16,333 bases of DNA, from assembly GCA_020717935.1 (NCBI GenBank), contig DYDK01000007.1, positions 1-16,333 on the forward strand, in the 5' to 3' direction. Of this stretch, positions 1 through 8,047 are shown one piece after another (the first letter of the stretch is position 1; each line of letters starts with the position of its first letter). Below the pieces are notes generated by a model, which did not search any database, was not told the DNA's origin, and saw only the letters and a program-made list of their open reading frames with translations. Origin of the DNA: Desulfocapsa sp. (GTDB lineage Bacteria > Desulfobacterota > Desulfobulbia > Desulfobulbales > Desulfocapsaceae). A program made the position numbers and the translations under genes.

Positions 1-96
1 GAGGGCAACAAGGTTATGTGAAATCTTCGTTTCTGAAAACCCTTTGAGAGCCTTGCGTGTCACGACTCTTGAGGTTTCCGTTCAAGCACTAACTCA

Positions 97-135
97 ATAA
101 AAAACTAAAACGGCAGGACATATCTTTGCCTGCCG
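97..135 (-). terminator. Intrinsic terminator, leftward
   Basis: Seen directly: a perfect 7-bp GC-rich stem (CGGCAGG at 111-117, CCTGCCG at 129-135) with an 11-nt loop. Read leftward it is followed by TTTTAGTTTTTT (from the A-rich stretch 99-110). On the plus strand there is no T-tract after the stem, so it works for minus-strand transcripts. The nearest upstream minus-strand gene is the sugar-phosphate transferase ending at 617, so it probably ends the polysaccharide operon after a long ~480-nt trailer. It could instead end an unseen small RNA. The rest of 1-297 shows no convincing gene. Confidence 0.6.
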
Positions 136-297
136 TCAGAATCAACCTTCTTTGCAACCGGGAAACCAGCACAGTCAATCCCGAAAGATATACATTAAGC
201 AAACAAATTATTTTATACGCAAAAAGGAAAATTGCAACATCTTTATAGGGATGAGTGAGCTCTTGATATCCATTCTCAATCACCCTACAATTCGTTT

Positions 298-576
298 ATG
301 AAACATTATCTGGCATTTTTCTTCATCTTTCTTGCCGGGCTTGCCGGTCTGATTTCGGTGCCGAGCTGTTATGTGATGGAGCTCGACTGCCCCGAACGGG
401 GGAGTGTGCAGTGTCTGCGTCTGGCCGCTGCCGGGTCGGCGGCAGTGAAAAATTCCGCCGTCGGCTGCTGCGCCATGGCCTCTGAGGCTGATCGGCAGGA
501 ACCCGTGCCGGGAGTGTTTGGCGGGAAAATTTTGTTTGTCACTTTATCATACAAGGAAGTCCTTTTTGGGGGGTGA
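298..576 (+). CDS. Small putative exported Cys-containing protein
   Basis: A 92-residue ORF I do not recognise. The N terminus (MKHY, then a hydrophobic run to about residue 21 ending near VPSCY) looks like a Sec signal peptide. The mature part has several cysteines (near residues 24, 31, 39 and a CC pair near 57-58) and no known motif. GC-rich third positions in this frame support coding. Against it, no Shine-Dalgarno is visible before the ATG, and it lies antisense within the probable 3' trailer of the leftward polysaccharide operon. It ends 40 bp before the convergent transferase gene. It may be a small periplasmic or surface protein, or a chance ORF. Confidence 0.4.
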   Translation: MKHYLAFFFIFLAGLAGLISVPSCYVMELDCPERGSVQCLRLAAAGSAAVKNSAVGCCAMASEADRQEPVPGVFGGKILFVTLSYKEVLFGG

Positions 577-616
577 GCTGGACTGTCCACGAAGCCCATA
601 GTTTTGGACTGCAACC

Positions 617-2032
617 TCAATACGCCCCTTTTCCCCGCCACATGCAGCTCACGGTCTTGGCGATAATTTTCAGATCCGTCCACAAGGAATAATTCAGAAT
701 ATACCAATCGTCCATCTCTACCCGTTCATTATAGTTTTCCACATCCGATCTCTCCCCTACCTGCCAGGGGCCAGTGATTCCCGGCTTCATCGAGCAATAG
801 CGGCCAGCGCTTTCCTTGTAAAAATCATTCAACTCACGGGCGACAATAGGCCGCGCCCCCACCACGCTCATCTCTCCCTTGAGGACATTCACAAACTGGG
901 GCAACTCGTCAAGGCTGGTGCGGCGCAAAAACCGTCCCACCCGGGTTACACGGGGATCATCTTTCAACTTGAATGTTCGTTGCCACTCTTCTCGCAATTC
1001 CACATTTTCAGCAAGCATGGCCTGCAATTTTTTATCAGCTCCGGCACACATGGTACGAAACTTGAGACAGTTAAACTCCTTCCCAGCGGCGGCAATCCGG
1101 CGATGGCGATAGAAAACCGGGCCCCGACTTTCACATTTGATCAATAAAGCGATAAACAGGGTGAAAGGGAGGGTAAAGAGCAGGGCCAGGATGGAGAAGA
1201 TTATGTCAAATCCTCGTTTCCATTCGGTATTGGGATTAAAATTAAGGATCATCAGATTGCCCAGGGATTGAATCTCTGCATGATGCAGGCCGAAGATATA
1301 GAGATCAGGAATTAGATAGATTCGGGCTCCAAGGGAGCGGCAGGTGCGCAGAATCGTAAAAATTTTCTTCTCGGCCCGCATGGGAAGGGCGATATAGACA
1401 TAATCAACATCATTGACATCCAGATACGATGCAATCATGCTGATATCGCCCAACACCGGTTTACCCATAACCTGCATTCCATCGTTTTCCTTGATTTTAT
1501 CGTCAAAGAAACCAATGATCTCAATACCCGCCCAGGGAATGGCCTCCACCTCCCTGGCCAGGCGCACTCCCAGATCACCGGCCCCGACAATGACGGCATG
1601 ACGGACATTTTTGCCGTGTGAGCGATAATAACGAAGGAACTTTCTGGCGACCACATGGAGAAGAAAAAGCAAGAGAGGGGTGCTGAGCGACCAAATTAAG
1701 AAGACCACCCGCGAATAGGCATGGGAAATCTTGAAGACAAAGAAATAGAACAATAAAACCCCGACGACCGTTCCCCAAGCCTTGAGAATCACCACAAATT
1801 CCTGATAAAATTTCCATCCCCGCCATGAGCGATAGAGCTGATACGACTGAAAACTGATCAGGCTCAGCGCCAGGGTGAGCGTCAGAAAATAGGTGTAATA
1901 CGATGACCAGGGCACGGCATACCAGGCCAGGAGCAGCCAGAGGTAACCGCCCACCACCACGATATCAAGCAGGTGCAGAATCCTGACCATGACCGAGCTT
2001 TGTTCTCGCAGATTGGAAGACAGCATATTCAT
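617..2032 (-). CDS. Polyprenyl-phosphate sugar-1-phosphate transferase (WbaP/WcaJ family)
   Basis: Membrane enzyme that starts surface-polysaccharide repeat units by moving a hexose-1-phosphate from a UDP-sugar to undecaprenyl phosphate. The 471 residues match the family architecture: N-terminal transmembrane segments (about 17-130), a Rossmann-like CoA_binding_3 domain (about 143-245, with VIVGAGDLG at 148-156), then a membrane-anchored catalytic domain starting at KRGFDIIFS (272-280). Family signatures visible are KFRTM (324-328), RRTSLDELPQFVNVLKGEMS (370-389), GARP (392-395), KPGITGPWQV (416-425) and DDWYILNYSLWTDLKII near the end. It is the last gene of the leftward operon. The ATG at 2032 lacks a strong ribosome site, and ATG at 2026 is an alternative start. 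The sugar (glucose, galactose or other) cannot be read from sequence. Confidence 0.93.
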   Translation of the reverse strand: MNMLSSNLREQSSVMVRILHLLDIVVVGGYLWLLLAWYAVPWSSYYTYFLTLTLALSLISFQSYQLYRSWRGWKFYQEFVVILKAWGTVVGVLLFYFFVFKISHAYSRVVFLIWSLSTPLLLFLLHVVARKFLRYYRSHGKNVRHAVIVGAGDLGVRLAREVEAIPWAGIEIIGFFDDKIKENDGMQVMGKPVLGDISMIASYLDVNDVDYVYIALPMRAEKKIFTILRTCRSLGARIYLIPDLYIFGLHHAEIQSLGNLMILNFNPNTEWKRGFDIIFSILALLFTLPFTLFIALLIKCESRGPVFYRHRRIAAAGKEFNCLKFRTMCAGADKKLQAMLAENVELREEWQRTFKLKDDPRVTRVGRFLRRTSLDELPQFVNVLKGEMSVVGARPIVARELNDFYKESAGRYCSMKPGITGPWQVGERSDVENYNERVEMDDWYILNYSLWTDLKIIAKTVSCMWRGKGAY

Positions 2033-2083
2033 GGTGAGTTTTAGCCCTGCAGAAAAGATATCGTTAGGAGTCGAGCAACGGAA

Positions 2084-3034
2084 TTATCCGTGTCGTTGCC
2101 ACCAGGAACGGTGCATACTCAAGCGAGAATTCAGCCAGTGCGGCCATAACGAGAAGTTTCGACCCAACTGATAGCCAAAAAATTTGAGCAGCACCCGCCA
2201 CAAAAAACCAGGTATCAACCCGCCTTTTTTTATATGGAGCAAATAGGATAATCCAGATTGGAGGTATTGCCAACCCCTTCCCTCGGCCCGTCCATAGGTG
2301 TCCAGCAGCCATTTTTCGGTGATATGCAGGACACCAATATCAAAGGATCGTCGAAATTCCTGCAAACACGAATAGTTATGGGAATGAAAGACCATCGCCT
2401 CAGCCATATACGCCACTTTGTAGCCCCGCATAAGCAGGCGACCCACCGTGCAGGTATCCTCCCCAAAGATGAGACCACTCTGAAAATAATCAACCTCGGC
2501 CAGAGCGGTGCGGCGATAGCAGGCAAAAGAATTGGAAGCAAAGACGGTTTGCAGTCCCAGGCCTTGACGATCAGCAAACAAGCGAAGTTCCGATTGAGAG
2601 GGGTAGTTGAAATCACGAAGATGAGCGGCAAAGGGTGTGGCATCGGGGTGCGGCAACTGGCGTCCATAGCTTGTGGCAATGCTCGCATCAGCGAGCAAGG
2701 GGGCAATGAGTTTTGCCAGGGCATCGGCGCTTGCGGGAATGGCATCCTGGGTCAAAAAAACAAGAATGTCTCCTCTGGCTTTTTGAGCCATCATCGTTCG
2801 GGTGCCTCCATGATCAAATTCCCCTTGGGGAATACCAAGCACCTCGGCCCCAAATCCTTTGGCAATGGCAACCGATGCGTCATCCGATCCGGAATCAACG
2901 ATCAATAGCTCGTGAAACCCCGTTGTCTGGCGGCCAAGGAGAGCAAGCACTTCCCGTAGAGATGCCGCGCCATTCCAGGTGGGAATGATAATTGACACGA
3001 TCGGGCCTTCATGAGAGGGGGAAAATGACAACAT
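2084..3034 (-). CDS. GT2 glycosyltransferase, rhamnosyltransferase-like
   Basis: A 316-residue GT-A fold glycosyltransferase that probably adds a sugar, plausibly rhamnose, to a lipid-linked oligosaccharide on the cytoplasmic side. Visible signatures are the N-terminal nucleotide-binding strand VSIIIPTWNG (13-22), VDSGSDD (46-52), FDHGGTR (73-79), which is characteristic of rhamnosyltransferase-type GT2 proteins, TQDA (95-98) in the DXD position, and FGEDTCTVGRLLMRGY carrying the probable catalytic acid. The C-terminal 80 residues are basic and aromatic-rich and probably membrane-associated. It follows the previous operon gene by 38 bp. The rhamnose assignment is inference from the HGGTR motif. 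Confidence 0.88.
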   Translation of the reverse strand: MLSFSPSHEGPIVSIIIPTWNGAASLREVLALLGRQTTGFHELLIVDSGSDDASVAIAKGFGAEVLGIPQGEFDHGGTRTMMAQKARGDILVFLTQDAIPASADALAKLIAPLLADASIATSYGRQLPHPDATPFAAHLRDFNYPSQSELRLFADRQGLGLQTVFASNSFACYRRTALAEVDYFQSGLIFGEDTCTVGRLLMRGYKVAYMAEAMVFHSHNYSCLQEFRRSFDIGVLHITEKWLLDTYGRAEGRGWQYLQSGLSYLLHIKKGGLIPGFLWRVLLKFFGYQLGRNFSLWPHWLNSRLSMHRSWWQRHG

Positions 3035-3072
3035 AAAATCACTATGATTGATGAAGACCCTGAATCACACCA

Positions 3073-3888
3073 CTACACCGCAAAAAATCGAACCAGCAGA
3101 TACTTGCCTATGGCCCAGAGCATATAGGGAGAGGGGTGTTTTTTGTAGAGCGTTATCTCGCTTACGGCGGACATCTTTCGCTGCTCCATCGGGATCGCAC
3201 CTCGTTTCCGGTTCCAGCCACGACAATGAAAGGCCGACAATCGTGGATGATAGAGCAGTTTCCAACCCGCCTTTCTCATGCGCAGGCTCAGCTCAATATC
3301 TTCCTTATATAAAAAAAAATCAGGATCAAAGGGCGGCCCAGGCAAGCTTCGCAGGGCATCCATGCGACAAAAAAGCAATGCCCCGCAGAGGGCCGGAACA
3401 AAGGCAGGAGTATCATAGTGTCCTATGTCAACTTCACCCTGACCACGATCAAACCAGCGGCCATACCATTTCCGAAAAATTCCGGTTGAATCCAGTTGGC
3501 CAGTTGGCCTCTCTCGTTCTCTGTCATAACCATTCAACTTGCCGGAAACCATCCCTGCCTGCGGATACTCTTGACATACAGAGATTGCGGTTGCAAGACA
3601 ATCAGGGGCCAGGAACGAGTCCGGGTTCAAAAAAAGGACATAGTCAGTGGACGGAGCCACTCGCTCAAATCCCAGATTATTCGCCCTGGAAAAGCCGACA
3701 TTACTCGTGGTGATAACCTGGATATTTTCTCGTTCATGCAGGGTCTGGAGAAATGAAAGGTCATCGGAACCACTATCAACAATATTGATTTCACGAACAG
3801 GAACGGTTTGTCGGGCCAGGGCGTGAAGACAATGGGGCAGAACTGAGCCTGAATTATGGGTGACAATAATTACCGCAACGGTTTGCAT
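3073..3888 (-). CDS. GT2 glycosyltransferase, WbbL-like
   Basis: A 271-residue family-2 glycosyltransferase resembling WbbL-type rhamnosyltransferases. Visible motifs are VAVIIVTHNSG (4-14), IVDSGSDD (36-43), NVGFSRANNLGF (63-74), the metal/nucleotide motif FLNPDSF (NPD at 88-90), and FFLYKEDIELSLRMRKAGW, whose ED carries the likely catalytic base. A purine-rich ribosome site (GAGAGGGTGG) precedes the ATG at 3888. The gene follows the upstream glycosyltransferase by only 15 bp, so they are co-transcribed. It presumably adds one residue of the repeat unit; donor and acceptor are unknown. Confidence 0.9.
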   Translation of the reverse strand: MQTVAVIIVTHNSGSVLPHCLHALARQTVPVREINIVDSGSDDLSFLQTLHERENIQVITTSNVGFSRANNLGFERVAPSTDYVLFLNPDSFLAPDCLATAISVCQEYPQAGMVSGKLNGYDRERERPTGQLDSTGIFRKWYGRWFDRGQGEVDIGHYDTPAFVPALCGALLFCRMDALRSLPGPPFDPDFFLYKEDIELSLRMRKAGWKLLYHPRLSAFHCRGWNRKRGAIPMEQRKMSAVSEITLYKKHPSPYMLWAIGKYLLVRFFAV

Positions 3889-3903
3889 GAAACCACCCTC
3901 TCT

Positions 3904-4971
3904 TTACCACGACCCTTCTTTTTTTATGCCAGACAGACGAAGATATACCCATAAAAAACGATTGGTTTTTCCTTGCGCCTGCCTTCGCTTCATGATGGAA
4001 ACGACAACCTCTCGTTCAGCAAGAGCAAAGATGCGTGCCAATTCATCAGAACTGAGGGTTATGTGTGCCAGAACTTCCTTTCTCTTTTTGAGCATGAGGG
4101 GAAGAGAAGTAAAAAACTCGATCACACCACGCACGAATGCAGGAAACTGCTTTCGCTTCACGACAAAGGCCAGCCAGAAAAGTTGATACACACAGAGAGC
4201 AGGGAAAAAACGAAAAAAGAAAGACAGAGGATAGTTTTTCGCCAGTACAAAAAAATTATTTCTGGTGGATAGCTTGACGGTAAACGGATTGATTTTTGAC
4301 CCTGAAGTGGCGCTGCCAATATGAAAGACCCGGGCATCCGGCACAAAATAACACTTCTTCCCCCGACTATTGGCCCGAACATTAAAATCAACATCCTCCA
4401 GGTAAGCAAAAAAGTCCTCATCAAACAGACCAATGGTTTCAAACAATTCCCGTCGGTACAAGGCTGCTCCGGCACAGGCGCCAAAAACCCGCCGTGGCTG
4501 TCGATAAAAATCGTCATCTTTTTCCATGGTGCCAAGCCGGTATCCGGCTCCGCCCCTGAGAAACCCTTCACCGGCACCATCCAGTAGGTGCCGGTGGTGA
4601 AAATTGATCATCTTGGCTGCAAAAAAGTCATATTCTGTTTGAATCATGGCCGTCTGTACCAAATGCTCAAGACAATCCAGCTCCAGCTCCGTATCATTAT
4701 TTACAAGAAAAACAAGGGGCGCTGTTCCAGCGAGAATGCCAGCATTGACCGCAGGACTGAATCCTTTATTAACAGGCCAACTGATAATATGCACAAGGGG
4801 ATAATTTTTTCTGATAAATTCCAGGGAACTATCAGAGGAACCATTGTCCACAACCGTAATCGAAAAAAAGGAATACGACTGCTGGAAAAGGGAACGAAGG
4901 CAGGTGGCAAGGAAATCAACCCCGTTATAATGAGGAATAACGATGTCAACAAGGGGTTGAAAGGAAGACAT
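3904..4971 (-). CDS. GT2 glycosyltransferase
   Basis: A family-2 glycosyltransferase of 355 residues from the preferred ATG at 4971. The frame is open up to 5037, but those 22 extra residues precede the normal family start and are not conserved-looking. Motifs: VDIVIPHYNG (8-17), VVDNGSSDSS (40-49), NKGFSPAVNAG (68-78), FLVNNDTELE with NND at 91-93 as the DXD-like motif, and FFAYLEDVDFNVRANSRGK with the probable catalytic acid. The C-terminal third has an aromatic hydrophobic stretch (YPLSFFFRFFPALCVYQLFW) and a basic tail, suggesting membrane attachment. The start choice is uncertain: only an A-rich tract precedes 4971, while AGAGGT occurs further upstream without a good start codon. Confidence 0.88.
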   Translation of the reverse strand: MSSFQPLVDIVIPHYNGVDFLATCLRSLFQQSYSFFSITVVDNGSSDSSLEFIRKNYPLVHIISWPVNKGFSPAVNAGILAGTAPLVFLVNNDTELELDCLEHLVQTAMIQTEYDFFAAKMINFHHRHLLDGAGEGFLRGGAGYRLGTMEKDDDFYRQPRRVFGACAGAALYRRELFETIGLFDEDFFAYLEDVDFNVRANSRGKKCYFVPDARVFHIGSATSGSKINPFTVKLSTRNNFFVLAKNYPLSFFFRFFPALCVYQLFWLAFVVKRKQFPAFVRGVIEFFTSLPLMLKKRKEVLAHITLSSDELARIFALAEREVVVSIMKRRQAQGKTNRFLWVYLRLSGIKKEGSW

Positions 4972-5043
4972 TTTTTCTTTTTTTGTTTTCAAAAATACGA
5001 CAAATTCAATTACACCTCTTTTTGTAAATCCCATCACATCTGA

Positions 5044-6246
5044 CTACAAGAGGAGCAGGGAAAGGGCTTGGATAATCGCTGGAGGAGGTGGTGGCTTTGG
5101 CGCACGAGTCAGCTTGATGATGTAGCGAGGGGGATCAGGATTGTCCGGCAGCGAGGGTGGTTCAACATAATCTTCAATCTTGATATATACTTCAGTGGCG
5201 GGACCTTCAAAGGTTGACCAGAGTTCATCGTCAAACGAATCAGTCATCAACATATGACCTGTGATGTCTATATTGCCGGAAAAATCATGCCCCAGCCCCT
5301 CCTTGCTGGTGATAAGAGTGACCATTCCTTCTTTAGTCTGAGTGACAGTGGCCGTTATCGGGACAAAGGTGCCGGCCCAGAAATCGCTGCGCCAAAAATA
5401 TCCTTTCCAATTATCCCCAGCGATATCAGGGGCAGAGACCACCTCATCATCCCCTGTCGTGGCAGGAAAAGAAGCAATCTCACCCTGAGCCAGGGCTTGT
5501 TGTTTCTGAGGCATGAAAGAATCGCAAGAATGCCGCAGAACAATATATCCCTTAATCGGCATTATTTTATTCTGCGCATCAAGCCGAAACGCACCAAAAT
5601 ATCCCTCAGCAACCTCACATCCGATCTGTTCTTTAGAGTAAAGCCCAGCCAGCACGCCATAATGTTTTTGGGGTGAGACACGGGAAATCTTGACTGTGCT
5701 CGGCTGTAACAGGAAATCTTTAACTGTCTCTGCACCCTCAATATCTGCGAGTAAATGATAGTATTTTTTATCAGGATGTTGTGAAGAGATGACAGTTCTG
5801 TTACCTGTATTTGCCTTATTCAGAGTAAACAACGACGAAATGATGGCCTGTTTCTGGCCGTTGACAACCAGAAAGATATATTCAATTTTTTGCACCGATG
5901 CAATGGCGGCTGGGAGGGTAGTCGTAAAGGCAGCATCCTTGCCACTCGTCATTTCACTATATACAAAGGGCCCGGAGCTATCAAAACGAAAATAACAGCG
6001 AACCTCTGTTATTCCCGCGGGATCATAGACATTCACCTCCAGCGGAAACGAGCTGTTTTCGAGAAAAAACGAGGCGAGAGAATGAACAAGGTGGGTTTGA
6101 GGAACGCCAGCGCCACAGGCATCAGAAACACAACACGCCAGGAGAAAGACTGCTATCGGCCCTACACAGAGAAAGAAGAAAGTTTGTAACAGAAGAGCTT
6201 TTCTGAGCTGTAAAAGATGAGAAAGAGAGATATTCAATAACGACAT
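5044..6246 (-). CDS. Putative lipoprotein of unknown function in polysaccharide operon
   Basis: A 400-residue protein I cannot assign. The N terminus is basic then strongly hydrophobic (about 17-37) and ends in LLAC, a good lipobox with Cys38, so it is probably a lipoprotein exported to the periplasm or outer membrane. Residues about 60-150 (PLEVNVYDPAGITEVRCYFR...) read like a beta-sandwich Ig-like domain. The centre is beta-rich with many Ser, Thr and Gly. The C terminus is proline-rich (KPPPPPA) and ends in a short Leu-rich tail. It sits between two glycosyltransferases, 8 bp from the upstream stop, with an AGG ribosome site, so it belongs to the operon. A role in polysaccharide export, anchoring or surface display is inference from context only. 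Confidence 0.75.
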   Translation of the reverse strand: MSLLNISLSHLLQLRKALLLQTFFFLCVGPIAVFLLACCVSDACGAGVPQTHLVHSLASFFLENSSFPLEVNVYDPAGITEVRCYFRFDSSGPFVYSEMTSGKDAAFTTTLPAAIASVQKIEYIFLVVNGQKQAIISSLFTLNKANTGNRTVISSQHPDKKYYHLLADIEGAETVKDFLLQPSTVKISRVSPQKHYGVLAGLYSKEQIGCEVAEGYFGAFRLDAQNKIMPIKGYIVLRHSCDSFMPQKQQALAQGEIASFPATTGDDEVVSAPDIAGDNWKGYFWRSDFWAGTFVPITATVTQTKEGMVTLITSKEGLGHDFSGNIDITGHMLMTDSFDDELWSTFEGPATEVYIKIEDYVEPPSLPDNPDPPRYIIKLTRAPKPPPPPAIIQALSLLLL

Positions 6247-6254
6247 GAATCAAC

Positions 6255-7210
6255 CTATGTTCTTTGCAATATATTTTTCACATAATAGATAGGTTTGTTC
6301 TGGGATTCATGATATGTCCGAACCTGAATCTCGGAGATTAAACCAATGGTCACAAACTGGACCCCAATAAAAATCAACAACACAGCCATCATCAACATCG
6401 GACGATCACCCATGGGAATACGGTAGAGTTGTCGTTGAATGGCAAGCAAAACGAGTAAAAAGGCGCCCGTACTGGATGAAATCATGCCGATCAGACCAAA
6501 AACATGCAGGGGACGATTGGCGTAACTGAGAAGAAACTTGACGGTCACTAAATCAAGAATAACACGCACAGTTCGTGAAATCCCATACTTACTGGTTCCG
6601 TATTTGCGGGCGCGGTGGTTGACCTTGACCTCGGCAATGGCCGCCCCCATACCACTGGCAATGGCCGGAATAAAACGGTGCATTTCCCCATAGAGTTTAA
6701 TATTCTGTGTGATTTTCAGCTTGAAGGCCTTGAGGGTACAGCCATAATCGTGGAGATGCACGCCGGTAATGGTTGAAATAACCTTGTTGGCAATCATTGA
6801 CGGGAGTTTGCGATTGAGAAACGGGTCCTTGCGGGCAAACCGCCAACCAGTTACCACATCATACCCCTCAGCAATCTTGGCCAACAGGAGCGGAATATCG
6901 GCGGGATCATTCTGCAAATCCCCATCCATGGTGATAATCACTTTCCCTTGAGCATAATCAAAACCAGCTGACATGGCGGCGGTCTGGCCAAAATTTCTGC
7001 GAAAATTGATCACCGTAACGCAAGGGTCATTACCATGAAGGTCGCTGATCAACTGGGTGGTACGGTCACTGCTGCCATCATTGACCAAAAGGATCTCATG
7101 GGAGAATTTCTCACGATTCAAAACTTCTTTGAGTTCACGATAGAGCTCTGCAACATTCCCCTCTTCATTGTACAGAGGAATCACGATGGAAACATCAATG
7201 TTTTTTCCAT
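6255..7210 (-). CDS. GtrB/DPM1-like polyprenyl-phosphate glycosyltransferase (apparent N-terminal frameshift)
   Basis: Transfers a sugar from a nucleotide donor to a polyprenyl phosphate, making a lipid-linked monosaccharide for glycan modification or assembly. Motifs: PLYNEEGN, LLVNDGSSDRT, NFRRNFGQTAAMSAGFDYA, the catalytic TMDGDLQNDP, and HRARKYGTSKYG. Two C-terminal transmembrane helices follow (VFGLIGMISSSTGAFLLVLL and MLMMAVLLIFIGVQFVTIGL). The uninterrupted frame has its first usual start as GTG at 7184, which would cut off the first beta strand. The upstream codons in that frame read NIDVSIV, which the family expects, but have no start. An ATG at 7210 lies one frame off, and one added A in the A6 run (7201-7206) yields MEKNIDVSIVIPLYNEE. 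The gene therefore probably starts at 7210, with an indel or slippage site. Confidence 0.88.
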
Positions 7211-7252
7211 TTTTTCTCGTTGGAATTTATTAAGCGCCCTATGGGATTGACT

Positions 7253-7328
7253 CAGCAAGCAAGATTCAGTAACCACAACAGATAAGCCGTGTAAATATAC
7301 TGTGATTCACGGGTTCCAGCAAGCAAGA
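7253..7328. repeat. 12-bp direct repeat pair upstream of the polysaccharide operon
   Basis: The sequence CAGCAAGCAAGA occurs exactly at 7253-7264 and again at 7317-7328, 64 bp apart start to start. The right copy covers the -35 hexamer of the candidate minus-strand promoter, and the left copy falls in the predicted leader. This spacing would suit a pair of regulator sites, but chance cannot be excluded for one 12-mer pair. Confidence 0.4.
7294..7322 (-). promoter_or_regulatory. Candidate sigma70 promoter of the leftward polysaccharide operon
   Basis: Read leftward: -35 TTGCTG (7322-7317), a 17-bp spacer, and -10 TATATT (7299-7294). This would start RNA near 7287, giving a ~75-nt leader before the ATG at 7210. 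The -10 matches consensus at five of six positions and the -35 at four of six. It is the only well-spaced candidate I found between the methyltransferase-like gene and the first glycosyltransferase. Confidence 0.4.
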
Positions 7329-7341
7329 AGTCAACAGCTAT

Positions 7342-7944
7342 TCACGGCACCAGAAAAAAAGTGGGGAGAATGCCGGAAAAATGGAGACCCTCAACGGTTT
7401 CCATGAAAATAAATAAACTGATAAAAAGAAGAGAATCAATAAAAACTCGTCCAAATTGATCAAGATGAACGGTATAACGAGTCGGCTGGATCAGGGTGAG
7501 CGTTCGCGGGATAAAGCGAGGCACAGTTTGACAATAATGGCGAAACGCTTCGCCATGTCGTCTTGCCAGTTCTTCTTCCTCGCTCGAAATAGTCACTGGA
7601 TAGACACAGCCAAAAAGGAGCAGGATCAAGGCAAAAACTATCAGATTTTCAGAGGCAAAGCCAAACCCCACCGCCAGAATCAGGCTGAACAGATACAAGG
7701 GGTTACGGGTTATTGAATAGGGACCGATAACAACCAGCTCATCTGTTTTCCGGCCACAGATATAGAGATAGGTCCACACCCGGCCGAAGGCCCCGATGAC
7801 AATGAGAGTCAGGCCAACATACTCCATACTGGGGTCCAGCAGTGAGGTTTCAGACCAGGAATGGGTGCTGGTTAAAAGCAGAGCGAAAATAGCAACTGCA
7901 AACCATTTGGAGATTGTTGTCCGGTATTTTGTCAGAAATTTCAT
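7342..7944 (-). CDS. Isoprenylcysteine carboxyl methyltransferase (ICMT/PEMT)-like membrane protein
   Basis: A roughly 200-residue integral membrane protein with about four or five transmembrane helices. The core GPYSITRNPLYLFSLILAVG, followed by EEEELARRHGEAFRHYCQTVPRF, is the bacterial ICMT/phospholipid-methyltransferase signature (a GPY..RHP/RNP motif, then the E..L...G..Y..Y...V.RF block), which binds S-adenosylmethionine. The substrate in bacteria lacking prenylated proteins is usually unknown; lipids or small hydrophobic molecules are possible. ATG at 7944 is preferred over 7959 because AAGGA lies 6 nt upstream. It follows the histidine kinase by about 100 bp on the same strand, so it may belong to that operon. 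Confidence 0.8.
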   Translation of the reverse strand: MKFLTKYRTTISKWFAVAIFALLLTSTHSWSETSLLDPSMEYVGLTLIVIGAFGRVWTYLYICGRKTDELVVIGPYSITRNPLYLFSLILAVGFGFASENLIVFALILLLFGCVYPVTISSEEEELARRHGEAFRHYCQTVPRFIPRTLTLIQPTRYTVHLDQFGRVFIDSLLFISLFIFMETVEGLHFSGILPTFFLVP

Positions 7945-8047
7945 GGGGTATCCTTGCATAAATGGTGATGTGATTCGAATACCTGCGGTAAAGACGAGGC
8001 GGATAAGGGAAGTCCTCCGTCAAAAAAAGACAAACATCATTTTTATT

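Noticed and set aside
89..283. 64-residue minus-strand ORF near the left edge
   Set aside because: It overlaps the intrinsic terminator, has no ribosome site and no recognisable motif, and its composition is that of AT-rich intergenic DNA.
2258..2908. 216-residue plus-strand ORF
   Set aside because: It is antisense to a clearly supported GT2 glycosyltransferase and has no family motifs of its own.
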